Source: CAYYIS01 sp964470965 (GTDB lineage Bacteria; JAAXHH01; JABIQT01). Taken from it: a stretch of DNA of 36,225 nt. Positions 6,805-16,430 of this stretch are shown in pieces. The notes under the pieces were generated by a model that did no database searches, was not told where the DNA came from, and saw nothing but the letters and a program-made list of their open reading frames with translations. How positions within the stretch are numbered: the stretch's first letter is position 1; each line of letters starts with the position of its first letter. Position numbers and translations under genes: made by a program. The DNA is taken from assembly GCA_964470965.1 (NCBI GenBank), contig CAYYIS010000050.1, positions 1 to 36,225 of the forward strand, written 5' to 3'.

Positions 6805-9090
6805 ATGAACCAATCAACGAACTTACCTCAACTTCAATCGCCGGATCTCCCAGATATCCTGATCCAGGATCATCTTGAAAGGATGGAACCTGCGTACTTC
6901 GAGCGCTACACGCCTGAAGTCGTCAGGGGGCATCTGCTCATGCTGCAGAAACTGGGCAAGGATAATTTGGCGGAAGTAACCGCTGAACCTCTTGGGGTTG
7001 ACGAATGGAGTATCACCGTTGTAGCATTCGACTACATGGCGGAAATCTCCACCATTTCCGGGCTTTTTGCCTCGAACGGTATCAGTGTGATGGGTGGTGA
7101 CGTTTACACGTATGCCACCCGTCCGAACCCGCCGTCGCCTCGATCCGGACCACCGCGTTCCCGGTCCCGCCACCGTCGCCGACCCAGTCGTCCGCAGTTC
7201 TCCGGAGACATGACATCGCCCGGCATGCTGAATCTCAGGAAGATCGTCGACATCTTTCATGTACGTTCCGTACCCCAATCCGTGCCTGACTGGAAGGCAT
7301 TCGAAGGGGAACTGGAAGAAGCGCTCAACCTGATCAAGAACCATGGTGGTAGCGAAGCACGGACGCGGATTAATCTACAGGTCGTCGACTATCTCCGCCG
7401 TTCCACCGGCACCACTCCTACGCTGCTCTACCCGGTGCGTATCACCGTGGACAACGATACCTCACCCGACACGACGCAGCTCCTGATTTTAGGTCAGGAT
7501 ACGCCCGCGTTCCTCTATGCACTGTCTACGGCGCTGTCCCTGCGCAACGTCAGTATCATTGGTCTCAAAATCGATACGCTGGAGGACGAAGTCCGTGACC
7601 TGGTGACCGTTACCGACCGGAACGGACACAAGATCACGGACCCACACCGGCTTCATGAATTGCAATTCGTCGTGGCGCTCATAAAGCAGTTTACGCATCT
7701 GCTGATCCAGGCGCCCAATCCGGCGAAGGCCCTGGATCATTTTAATCAGATGATCGATCAGGTCCTGACCAACGTCAAATCAGGCCGGGAAATGGAAGAG
7801 ATCTTCCTTCAGTTTGAGAAACAGAAGGTCATCGGCGCCATGGCCCGGCTGTTCGGGACGACCGACTTTCTGTGGGAAGATTTTCTGAGGATGCAGTACG
7901 ATAATCTGTTTCCGATCCTTCAGGATCTCGACACAGTGGGTATTCGGAAAAGCCGGGAACAGATGGACAGTGAGTTGGATACCCGCCTGGGGCGTGTGAG
8001 CAGTGTTGATGGTAAAAAGGTGGTACTCAATAGGTACAAAGACAGGGAAATGTTCAGGATAGATATGCGCCAGATTCTGTCCAATGAAAGGTCATTCAGA
8101 GAATTTTCTGAGGAGCTGTCGGATCTGGCGGAGGTGGTAATCAACGCTGCGTTCCACATCAGCGACGATAACCTGCGGCAGCGTCATGGACGGCCTATGC
8201 TGGCGTCCCGTGAACCCTGTGGGTTCTGCATCTGCGCACTCGGTAAATGCGGCGGTCGTGAACTCGGCTGGGCGTCCGATATCGAGCTGCTGTTCGTATA
8301 TACGGAACAGGGCATGACTGATGGTGAGAACAACATCCATAATTCGGAATATTTCGAGCGTTTGGTCCGTATGATCGGCGACACCATCGTCGCGCGCCAG
8401 AAAGGAATTTTCGAAATCGACCTGCGTCTGCGTCCGTACGGCGACAAGGGTGCGCTGGCCTGTTCGTATAACCATTTCTATGAATATTTCAATGAAAGGG
8501 GCGGGGCGCTTCCCTATGAGCGGCAGGCATTAATTAAGTTGCGAGTGATCGGGGGAGACAAAGTATTGGAAGGGCGTATCAACAGCGCCAGGGATGCGTT
8601 CGTATTCAGTCCTGTGCAGCCAGATATTAGGGAGTTGTCCCGCCTGAGAGAGCGGCAGCATAATGAGCTCGTAAAACCCGGAGCGGTCAACGTCAAATAT
8701 AGTTTTGGCGGCGTGATAGATATCGAATATTATGTACAGTCCCTACAGATCCTGCATGGTGCCGAAGATCTCACACTCCGCAGCGCTAATACGCTGGAGG
8801 CGCTTATCGCGCTGTGTGAAGCCGGGCATGTTTGCCAAGATGACTATAGGATGCTATCCGAGGCTTACATGTTTCTTCGGCGCCTCATCAATGCCCTAAG
8901 GATCGTCCGCGGCAACGCGAAAGATCTTGTTTTGCCGGATAGAAATTCCCAGGAATATCGCTTCCTCTCCCGCCGATTAGGTTACACGGGCACCGACGTC
9001 TCCGAACAGCTCCACCGCGACGTGTCCCGTCATATGGAATCTGCTACCCAGGCACACAGAACCAGATTCATACACAAGTTGTTCGAATGA
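6805..9090 (+). CDS. ACT-ACT-GlnE-type nucleotidyltransferase fusion
   Basis: This 761-residue protein joins parts that usually occur in two nitrogen-control enzymes. Residues about 68-105 and 224-290 are ACT domains; the second contains KIDTLEDEVRDLVTVTDRNG, as in the C-terminal ACT pair of GlnD uridylyltransferase. From about residue 440 it matches one adenylyltransferase module of GlnE: GKCGGRELGWASDIELLFVY near 480, DLRLRPYG near 539, YERQALIKLRVIGGD, FGGVIDIEYYVQ and a C-terminal helical domain with NTLEAL and AYMFLRRL. Normal GlnE has two such modules and about 950 residues, so this is a single-module form. The metal motif is Asp-x-Glu instead of Asp-x-Asp. An Arg/Ser/Pro-rich linker (about 106-132) separates the ACT domains. 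Likely an amino-acid-sensing nucleotidyltransferase; glutamine synthetase is the natural target guess, not shown. Confidence 0.82.
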   Translation: MNQSTNLPQLQSPDLPDILIQDHLERMEPAYFERYTPEVVRGHLLMLQKLGKDNLAEVTAEPLGVDEWSITVVAFDYMAEISTISGLFASNGISVMGGDVYTYATRPNPPSPRSGPPRSRSRHRRRPSRPQFSGDMTSPGMLNLRKIVDIFHVRSVPQSVPDWKAFEGELEEALNLIKNHGGSEARTRINLQVVDYLRRSTGTTPTLLYPVRITVDNDTSPDTTQLLILGQDTPAFLYALSTALSLRNVSIIGLKIDTLEDEVRDLVTVTDRNGHKITDPHRLHELQFVVALIKQFTHLLIQAPNPAKALDHFNQMIDQVLTNVKSGREMEEIFLQFEKQKVIGAMARLFGTTDFLWEDFLRMQYDNLFPILQDLDTVGIRKSREQMDSELDTRLGRVSSVDGKKVVLNRYKDREMFRIDMRQILSNERSFREFSEELSDLAEVVINAAFHISDDNLRQRHGRPMLASREPCGFCICALGKCGGRELGWASDIELLFVYTEQGMTDGENNIHNSEYFERLVRMIGDTIVARQKGIFEIDLRLRPYGDKGALACSYNHFYEYFNERGGALPYERQALIKLRVIGGDKVLEGRINSARDAFVFSPVQPDIRELSRLRERQHNELVKPGAVNVKYSFGGVIDIEYYVQSLQILHGAEDLTLRSANTLEALIALCEAGHVCQDDYRMLSEAYMFLRRLINALRIVRGNAKDLVLPDRNSQEYRFLSRRLGYTGTDVSEQLHRDVSRHMESATQAHRTRFIHKLFE

Positions 9091-9106
9091 TGGATTGCCC
9101 GGCAAT

Positions 9107-9547
9107 TCAGGCCGAATTCAGTGGGGTGCTCCCACAATCATCCAAAAATCCATCTTTCCGCACCGTGTAGTCCGCCAATATCTTCCGGTGGTCGAACACG
9201 ATGTTTTCCGGAAGAGCGTTCATTTTAAAAATGCGAGCCTCCATCGCATCGTCAGCACCCTGAGGCTCTCCCTCGGCGACCGCCACGTACACGCTTGATA
9301 CGGTATGAAACCTTGGATCCCGCGAAGGATCGGAGTAGGTGTGCAGTTGCCTGGTCAAATTGATTTTCAGCATCGTTTCCTCTTCCGCTTCGCGAACAGC
9401 TGCTGTTTCCATCGATTCTCCATAGTCCACGAACCCGCCTGGGATGGCCCATCCATGGGGTGGATTTTTCCTGCGTATGAGCACGATACCGCCATTTCCC
9501 ATTTCTATGATGATGTCCACAGCCAGAGCCGGCGATTTACATTCCAT
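9107..9547 (-). CDS. Nudix hydrolase
   Basis: The 146-residue protein contains a Nudix box at residues 38-60 (GFVDYGES...REAEEETML): Gly38, Glu44, Arg52-Glu53 and Glu56-Glu57 are all present, enough for metal-dependent cleavage of a nucleoside diphosphate linked to another group. The late box Gly is Met59. The AIPGGF segment just before the box is typical of ADP-ribose/NADH-type members. The ATG at 9547 has AAGGAG five bases upstream. The gene is convergent with the ACT-GlnE gene, 16 bp between stops. The substrate is not evident. Confidence 0.88.
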   Translation of the reverse strand: MECKSPALAVDIIIEMGNGGIVLIRRKNPPHGWAIPGGFVDYGESMETAAVREAEEETMLKINLTRQLHTYSDPSRDPRFHTVSSVYVAVAEGEPQGADDAMEARIFKMNALPENIVFDHRKILADYTVRKDGFLDDCGSTPLNSA

Positions 9548-9798
9548 CTTCTCTCCTTATATTGTCCGGTTTGGAGTCTGTCCAATAACCAAGCTCTTAT
9601 GTACCCACGGTCTCCGACTCGGTCAAGCGATTTCATAATCACTTGCGTAATACAGAGTGATATTCTATATTGAAACACTTTCCTATAATGTTAAAGAGTT
9701 AAGTTTTATAGCCTACGGTTTCCGGAGGGCAGGCAACTGTCCCCAACCCGTGCGCAACCCATCTCCTCAACAACGCGTTTAATCTTTAGGATGACGAT
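9548..9798. other. intergenic region between divergent nudix and tamB genes
   Basis: No reading frame is convincing. A TATAAT at 9684-9689 lies on the tamB strand, but no good -35 sits 16-18 bp upstream. On the minus strand a TTGACC near 9613 could be a -35 for the nudix gene, but no good -10 follows. Confidence 0.4.
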
Positions 9799-12700
9799 GT
9801 GCCGGGAGGTCCGGAGCCGTCCGGTTTTCTGACGTTGATTCCGGGTAACATTTCCGGACAATTATCTGAAAAACCCATGTTTATCCAACGCTTTGTTTTT
9901 CTTATCAACTTCACCTGTTTTTGGTCCGTCGTACTCTGCGGTGTTCTGCTCGCGGGGCTGAGTACGTCTCCAGGGATGAACCTTATCAGGTATGCCGGCG
10001 AATGGGCGGGAAGCCGGTATCTCAATGGACAGGTATCGGTAGGGCGTTTTGAAGGAAACTTATGGAGTGGCGTGAGTTTCTACGACCTTTCGATGACGTT
10101 GCCGGATTCCCTCGGTGGGTATGAGGTGATCGGTGCCCAGGAAGGAAAGTTGGAATTTCAACCGCTGAGTGTATTTCGCGGTGAGCCGCTTCTGTCTGAT
10201 ATCACCGTAGACGGTCTCAAGGTTCTGTACCAGGAAGGTGTCGGATCGAGAAGCTGGAATTCGGTGGGTGTCCTGTTAGGGACCGACAACAGACTTCCGG
10301 GGGAATCCGGCGGGCCCACACCGGTTCAGATTCCCAGAATACGGGTCGTCAGGGGAAATTTCAAATATCTCGACCACCGCGATCCCGATAATATACTCAA
10401 AATAGAAGCCAGAAATATCTTCTTGCGGGGCAGCATGACGGATACAGACCATGTATCCGCGATCCTGGAAACACACTCTGTTTCGTTCCTCATCAAAGGA
10501 TTCCAGGATTCCATCTCCACTCTGTATGCCGATGTCCGGCGAAGCGGCGATTCTCTGTCCATAGCCCATCTCACGATGCAAGCCACGGCTGGTCCGAACC
10601 TGGAGTTTCAAGCCCATGGTCTCCTCTCATCGATCAAGAAAAGAGCTGTCTCCCTTGATCTAGCCGCCCATGGCGATGTGGGCGCGATCGGGCGTCTGAT
10701 CGGAATGGACGGCATCCTCGATGGCCAGTTCCAGCTAAAAGGTTCCTTGGACAACACTTTAAACGAGCCGATTGTGGCCGCCCGTCTGAAGTCCGACGAA
10801 CTCTTTACGGAAATTGGATACATATCGGATGCTTCCCTAAATCTGGCCTACGCGGACGATCTGCTGACTATAGACCGGTACAGCGGCGACACCGAAGCTG
10901 GCTGGGTTTCTGGGCACGCGATGCTCGATGTCTCCGAGGAGCGTCACCGATATCGATTGCGGATTGCTCCATCTACCCTGTCTTTGAAGGCTCTTCCGAC
11001 CAGTCTCATAGGTGGGGTGTCTCCGATAGCGGGAATCGCCACGGCCGAAATGGATCTGCGAGGGATCGGTTGGGTAGATTCTGAGCTAAAGGGCAGCGCC
11101 TCCGTCTATGCGGATAGCTTGTCCATAGGCGGAAAAAAACTTCGGGAGTTTATAGCGAGCGCACGGTATGACCGGGAGCAGGTGATGCTAGAAGCCCGAT
11201 CTTCCACCGGTGTCTTATCCGCAAAGGGCCGCCTTTCTCTCGACGGTAAAGCGGATTTGATCGCGGATCTTTTCATTCCGGATACGGGTGATGTAACTGC
11301 TCTGATCGGTGAATCGTCGCCCGATGGCTTGGCTGAGATGACGGTGCTGATCAATGGGGAGATCATGCGTCCGTCTATCTGGTTTGACGGACAGATTGTG
11401 GACCTGGTCTACGCGAACATCCCCCTGGGTACTTTGATGGTGTCCGGATCAATGGATTCTACCCTGCTCGCCCGTGTGGACGCGTATCTCGACACTACTA
11501 AGATTCATCTAGCCATGGAAGCGGAACTGACCGGAGAGCAGGCTATCACAGGCAGATTGAATATGGACGATCTCAGGCTAAGGGACTACATCATATCCAA
11601 TCAGGCTCTGGGACTCGATGCCCGTCTGGATCTGGAAGGCAGAATCGAGGGCAGCCTGCAACGTCCTACCATTCGTGGTAATGGCCTGCTCCAGGATCTG
11701 ATGATTCGAGGAGAGAATCTTGGCAACACGAGTATGGCGCTGACACTGGACCACCGGGATCTCAGCTTCACGATGGTGAAGCCTGATTTATCGGTAATTG
11801 CTGACGGCCTTGTCAGGCTGGAAGAGAGCTATCCGTTTGATATTAGACTTGACATTAAACGGACCAACCTGTCACCTCTGCTGGCCATCCTTGCCAAACG
11901 AAAAATCGAGCGTCATACCGGTCGTTTCACCGGTAAAATGAAGGCTGTAGGATTTGCCGAATACCCGGACTTGTCTACCATCACGGTAGAGCTGGATTCC
12001 CTGATAATGGCCATGGATGGCCGGTCTCTGTATTTCGCTGCTCCTTCGACGGTGCAACTCGAACGTCAGATGGTTACCATTAATCAATTGGAATTAACCG
12101 GAGACCTGGGCCACATCATGCTCAACGGTATTGCCAGCCTGAAGCCGGGCGGCCTTGTCGATGTGGAGGCGTTATTTGAAGGAGTACAGTCCGATTTCCT
12201 ATCACCTTTTATTCTGCCTAAGGGCAATCTGCGTGGCAGCACGGACGGGTTTTTCTCGTTGACCGGTTCCCCGGACAGGCCGTTGCTCAACGGTCTGTTT
12301 TCTACGGCGGATATGCAGTATACCGACCAGGAGCGCACTAACCACCTTGGCACCGTTTCTCTTTCGGTTAACTACGAGAATCGGATGTTGAGATTCCCTG
12401 TGCTCTCGCTGGAAACACCTTTGGGGACGGCCACTGCGAGTGTCGCTTATCCGATGGATCTAAGCTGGGGAAGTCCCTACACACCGGTTGACGAGCCCTT
12501 CAACGTCTCATTAGACATGGACCATCTGTCCATCGCGCCCCTGAGAAATTTCATACCGTCTATCCCACCTGACCTTGATGGTACGATTAACGGCCATATG
12601 AAAGTGAGTGGGCCGGTAACACACCCTGAGGATATGGAAGGGTATATCGTAGCGGACTCCCTAAGACTCTTTGGGCTGCAGCATGAACTGGTGACCGAAG

Positions 12701-14541
12701 ACACACTGTACGCACGGTTTAATGGGGCTTATGTGGATCTGGATACGACTGCGATAACTCTGCATCGCCTCAACCAATCAGAGGATCTCGGGCATATAGA
12801 AGCCGCTGGCCGATACGCATTCCTGTCGCAGAACGGCACATCGGAAGAATCCGACTTTACCATCACCACACGGCACCTGTCGATGGAAGCGTTGCTGGCT
12901 TTGATGGGACAGGATCTCGTGCTGTCCGGCACACTCGACAGCGATATAGAGATCAGCGGTCCCGGATCCCTCAGAAGTTGGGATGCTAGATTCAAGATCG
13001 ATAGATTGGCATACAATGAAGCCGCGGTAGACAGCATCGAAGGCCGACTCGTCCACGAATACGGTGATCTGGTCATCCATGATTTCCAGACTTGGTTCAA
13101 CGACCGGTCCCTGGTGGCATACGGCACGATTCCCTACGAGCCGGACGGAGGCGACGGGGTGCCTGAGAGAAGTAATGTGGCGATCACGGTCGAAGGAGAA
13201 GATCTGGATTTGTCGTTTCTCTCAGGGATTGTATACGATGTTGAACGCGTCCGGGGAAGGGGGGATGTGCAACTGACAGTCGGCGGTACGCCGTTTGCAC
13301 CGAGGTCAGTGGGTGAAATCCATGTTCGGGACGCAGAAATTAAACTACGGGATTTCAATCCGCCCCTCAACGCATCTGAGCTGCAATTAATAGTAGATAG
13401 CGATGAGGTTTCTTTGAAACCGGTGGCGCTGAAGGCCGGTGATGGCAGTATCTTTGCCTCAAGCCGTATCGCCCATGAAAACTTCCGGCTGACCAGCTAC
13501 GAAGCCCACGCGACACTTAACCAGGCCGACATTGAGCTTATTGGTTCTTCGAAGTTGACCGTCGACGGTTCTCTATCTCTTGCCGGCGACAGACAGCGTG
13601 GACAGCTCAGCGGTACGTCGTTGACGGCTACGGGCATAGTAACCCATCCGCTGGACCTGGGAACCCTCATTCTCGGGACCGGAGACGTGATTAGACCGCA
13701 GGCAGCGCCTGATCCGTTCCTCGAACAGATCGCCTTGGATGTGGAAATAGATGTCCCGCGGCTCCGTATTCGGAATGCTATGGCCGATCTAGAAGTAGAA
13801 GGTGGTTTTGCACTTTCGGGTACGGCGCAGAATCCTGTCGTTACCGGCAACACCGCCGCACTGGACAACGGGAATATCGTCTACCTGGACACAGATTTCC
13901 AGGTTGAAACAGGACGCATGGAATTCCTGAATCGGACGCCGTTGGAGAGTTTTACCTCGTTGGTCGATTATCCAGTGGAGCAGACAAACCCTGAGATGAC
14001 TATACTGGCGGAAGCGCCCCGTGTTCGGGATATTTACGGAAACGAATACGATGTATCACTCAACTTGACGGGCCGAGCTTTGCAGCCCAATCTGCAGCTG
14101 ACCGCGACACCCTCCGAAGAAGGAACAGCAGATCTGAGGGATCAAAATGTACTTTACGGCCCTCAGGTTGTATCGCTGCTGACCTTCGGATTGCCCGGAA
14201 TGAAAGCGGATACCGAGACATTTGCCGGCATCGGCAACCGGGCTCTGTTGATGGCCACCGGTAGTCAGGCGGAAAAACTCTTGAGACTGGATGAGGTCCG
14301 AATCGAAGGCGATGTATTGAACAACGACTCAGAAACCGGTTCACCGGCGCAAATCACTATCAGTAAATGGGTCAACCGGCGTACCCAGGTGACCTTTACC
14401 CGTTTGTTCGATTCATCGGAATATCAGTTGCGAGTTGGCTACCAACTCTCTAATTTCCTGTTTATTGAAACATTCACCGATCAGATTAGCGAACGCCCTC
14501 AAAACGGATTGGATCTCAAGTTGAAATTCCGATTCCGGTGA
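9799..14541 (+). CDS. tamB: TamB family (DUF490) inner-membrane-anchored transport protein
   Basis: This 1580-residue protein has one N-terminal membrane segment (about residues 32-52), then a very long AsmA/TamB-like series of beta-strand repeats (motifs such as LRGSTDGFFSLTGSPDRPLL and DGTINGHMKVSGPVTHPED), and the C-terminal DUF490 domain with DNGNIVYLDTDFQVETGRMEF and an ending FRFR. TamB spans the periplasm as a hydrophobic groove and, with an Omp85 partner, helps insert outer-membrane proteins or move lipids. That partner is encoded 34 bp downstream. The GTG at 9799 has AGGA seven bases upstream; the ATG at 9877, next to the membrane segment, is an alternative but lacks a ribosome site. 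The family is clear; the cargo is not. Confidence 0.92.
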   Translation: MPGGPEPSGFLTLIPGNISGQLSEKPMFIQRFVFLINFTCFWSVVLCGVLLAGLSTSPGMNLIRYAGEWAGSRYLNGQVSVGRFEGNLWSGVSFYDLSMTLPDSLGGYEVIGAQEGKLEFQPLSVFRGEPLLSDITVDGLKVLYQEGVGSRSWNSVGVLLGTDNRLPGESGGPTPVQIPRIRVVRGNFKYLDHRDPDNILKIEARNIFLRGSMTDTDHVSAILETHSVSFLIKGFQDSISTLYADVRRSGDSLSIAHLTMQATAGPNLEFQAHGLLSSIKKRAVSLDLAAHGDVGAIGRLIGMDGILDGQFQLKGSLDNTLNEPIVAARLKSDELFTEIGYISDASLNLAYADDLLTIDRYSGDTEAGWVSGHAMLDVSEERHRYRLRIAPSTLSLKALPTSLIGGVSPIAGIATAEMDLRGIGWVDSELKGSASVYADSLSIGGKKLREFIASARYDREQVMLEARSSTGVLSAKGRLSLDGKADLIADLFIPDTGDVTALIGESSPDGLAEMTVLINGEIMRPSIWFDGQIVDLVYANIPLGTLMVSGSMDSTLLARVDAYLDTTKIHLAMEAELTGEQAITGRLNMDDLRLRDYIISNQALGLDARLDLEGRIEGSLQRPTIRGNGLLQDLMIRGENLGNTSMALTLDHRDLSFTMVKPDLSVIADGLVRLEESYPFDIRLDIKRTNLSPLLAILAKRKIERHTGRFTGKMKAVGFAEYPDLSTITVELDSLIMAMDGRSLYFAAPSTVQLERQMVTINQLELTGDLGHIMLNGIASLKPGGLVDVEALFEGVQSDFLSPFILPKGNLRGSTDGFFSLTGSPDRPLLNGLFSTADMQYTDQERTNHLGTVSLSVNYENRMLRFPVLSLETPLGTATASVAYPMDLSWGSPYTPVDEPFNVSLDMDHLSIAPLRNFIPSIPPDLDGTINGHMKVSGPVTHPEDMEGYIVADSLRLFGLQHELVTEDTLYARFNGAYVDLDTTAITLHRLNQSEDLGHIEAAGRYAFLSQNGTSEESDFTITTRHLSMEALLALMGQDLVLSGTLDSDIEISGPGSLRSWDARFKIDRLAYNEAAVDSIEGRLVHEYGDLVIHDFQTWFNDRSLVAYGTIPYEPDGGDGVPERSNVAITVEGEDLDLSFLSGIVYDVERVRGRGDVQLTVGGTPFAPRSVGEIHVRDAEIKLRDFNPPLNASELQLIVDSDEVSLKPVALKAGDGSIFASSRIAHENFRLTSYEAHATLNQADIELIGSSKLTVDGSLSLAGDRQRGQLSGTSLTATGIVTHPLDLGTLILGTGDVIRPQAAPDPFLEQIALDVEIDVPRLRIRNAMADLEVEGGFALSGTAQNPVVTGNTAALDNGNIVYLDTDFQVETGRMEFLNRTPLESFTSLVDYPVEQTNPEMTILAEAPRVRDIYGNEYDVSLNLTGRALQPNLQLTATPSEEGTADLRDQNVLYGPQVVSLLTFGLPGMKADTETFAGIGNRALLMATGSQAEKLLRLDEVRIEGDVLNNDSETGSPAQITISKWVNRRTQVTFTRLFDSSEYQLRVGYQLSNFLFIETFTDQISERPQNGLDLKLKFRFR

Positions 14542-14575
14542 CATCCGTCCAATTGCCATTCGGTCATCCTCAACA

Positions 14576-16408
14576 GTGAATACTTTTTTACCGCAACCCC
14601 GTGGACGTGTTTCATACTGGCGCATTGGGCTTTCTGTTCTGCTATCCCTTGTGTACGGTTATACCGTAGAGGCGCAGACGGGACCGGAAGTCGGTTCCGT
14701 GGTTATTGATGGGACCCGGCAGATCTCGACTGATCGCATTCTGAGCCTGATGCTGACCAAACCGGGCGGAGTCTTCAAGAAAAATCGTCTCAATCCGGCG
14801 ACCCTGCGCGGTGATCGGGATGCGATCCAAAATTTCTACATAAATAGTGGGTTCTGGCAGGTGCGTGTGCGACCGTTTCAGGAGATACGCGAAGACGGGC
14901 GAGTGGAGATACGAATCGTCATAGACGAAGGCCCCCGTTACTCCGTGAAAGAAGTTAACATTGTCGGCAGCATGTACATCGATGAAGAACAGATTCGCCG
15001 GTCGCTTATGACGAGAGCCGGCCAACCGTTCTTCCGGCTATTCGTTGCCACTGATCGCCGCACCATACAGCATCTGGCTGACCAGCACTCCCTGCTGGAT
15101 GCGCGAGTCGACGCGGAAAATATATTCGATGATATACAGAACACGGTCACGGTCAACTTTTTCATATCCGAAGGAGAACCGATTCGTGTCGGCGAGGTGG
15201 AAATCCGCGGGCTTCGGAAGACACGGCCGTTTGCGGTGCGGAGAGAATTGGCAATCAGGCCGGGTGACATGTACGACAGTGCCAAGCTTATCAGAAGTCA
15301 GACGCAGTTATTCCAAACCGGGCTGTTTCGTAGCGTTCGATTGGAACCTGTCCGTAACGAATCAGATTCAACGACCCGTAACCTGCTCGTTAGCGTAATA
15401 GAACTGCCGAGCTGGGAGGTGAGTTTCGGCGGCGGTTACGCGTCTGTAGAGCACCTGCGCGGGAGCGTCGAGGTGACGCAACGAAACTGGCTAGGGCATG
15501 GAATTACTTTGGGAACCACCGGTCAGGCCAGCCGCCTGCTTTGGCAGGTGGCTGCCGGGATTACACAACCCTGGTTATTCCAGACCCGAAACAGCGGTAC
15601 AATCCGGGGCTTTTTCGAAAGACAGGTGAGGGTCGGTAGCCACGAAAGCCGCGAGATAGGTATGTCTCTGACTTTGGGACGCGGACTCCTGCGAACCTTT
15701 CGTTTCCAGACGACCTATACCGTAAAAAAAATCACGATTGATGATATCAGCGCTTCTCTGAGTCAGATTCTACAAAGCGGAACCGTGGCGGACAGCCTAA
15801 GGAGCAGGCGTGAGGGTAGCCTGACGCAGGTCGTTATTTACGATACTCGGGATGATATCTTGAACCCGACCAAAGGATTTTACAGCCTGATTCAGGCCAG
15901 TATAGCGAGCCCATACCTGGGTAGTTCCACTGGCAACCAGAACTCGTTATTTTCCATTAAAGGCTCCCTTCGGAAATACATCCCGATTCCCGGGTTTCCG
16001 GATTTCGCCACTTCCGTGTCGATCGGATATGTCCGCGCTCTTAACAACGGGCTTGTACCCGTCGATCGCCGTCTGTTTCTGGGTGGCGATAAATCGGTTC
16101 GTGGATTTGATATAGATGAGATAGGATCTCCTAACGGCGGCAATATGGCGTTCAGTTCCCAGAATGAAATCCGGGTGCCATTGGGATCCATCGATCTTGC
16201 GGGATTTTTAGATATTGGCAACATTGGAGATTCCTTAGCGTCTTTTGGTTTATCCGATATCCGGGTTGGCTTCGGCGGTGGGATGCGTGTTATGTCCCCC
16301 ATCGGACTCATTCGAACCGACATCGGAATGCATCGTAACAGGGCGGACGAGGAAAAAAGCCTTTATGCACGGACCTTTTTCTACTTTGGCTTGGGCCAGG
16401 CATTTTAA
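14576..16408 (+). CDS. tamA: Omp85-family outer-membrane assembly factor, TamA/BamA-like
   Basis: The 610-residue protein has a signal segment (to about residue 34), three POTRA-like modules (about 36-112, 113-190, 195-272) and a 16-strand-type barrel with the family signature LFLGGDKSVRGFD, where RGF lies on the inward loop 6. Three POTRA modules match TamA; BamA normally has five. The position right after tamB supports TamA function. It starts at GTG 14576 without a clear ribosome site, so coupling to tamB is likely. A BamA role cannot be excluded because the rest of the genome is not visible. Confidence 0.88.
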   Translation: MNTFLPQPRGRVSYWRIGLSVLLSLVYGYTVEAQTGPEVGSVVIDGTRQISTDRILSLMLTKPGGVFKKNRLNPATLRGDRDAIQNFYINSGFWQVRVRPFQEIREDGRVEIRIVIDEGPRYSVKEVNIVGSMYIDEEQIRRSLMTRAGQPFFRLFVATDRRTIQHLADQHSLLDARVDAENIFDDIQNTVTVNFFISEGEPIRVGEVEIRGLRKTRPFAVRRELAIRPGDMYDSAKLIRSQTQLFQTGLFRSVRLEPVRNESDSTTRNLLVSVIELPSWEVSFGGGYASVEHLRGSVEVTQRNWLGHGITLGTTGQASRLLWQVAAGITQPWLFQTRNSGTIRGFFERQVRVGSHESREIGMSLTLGRGLLRTFRFQTTYTVKKITIDDISASLSQILQSGTVADSLRSRREGSLTQVVIYDTRDDILNPTKGFYSLIQASIASPYLGSSTGNQNSLFSIKGSLRKYIPIPGFPDFATSVSIGYVRALNNGLVPVDRRLFLGGDKSVRGFDIDEIGSPNGGNMAFSSQNEIRVPLGSIDLAGFLDIGNIGDSLASFGLSDIRVGFGGGMRVMSPIGLIRTDIGMHRNRADEEKSLYARTFFYFGLGQAF

Positions 16409-16430
16409 CTCCGTTTCGGTAAAGAGGGCT

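Noticed and set aside
9684..9689. A promoter for tamB at TATAAT
   Set aside because: No acceptable -35 at 16-18 bp; the TTGAAA nearby is only 8 bp away.
12729..13127. Long antisense frames within tamB and other genes
   Set aside because: They lie opposite strongly supported genes, lack ribosome sites, and their composition follows the codon bias of the sense gene.
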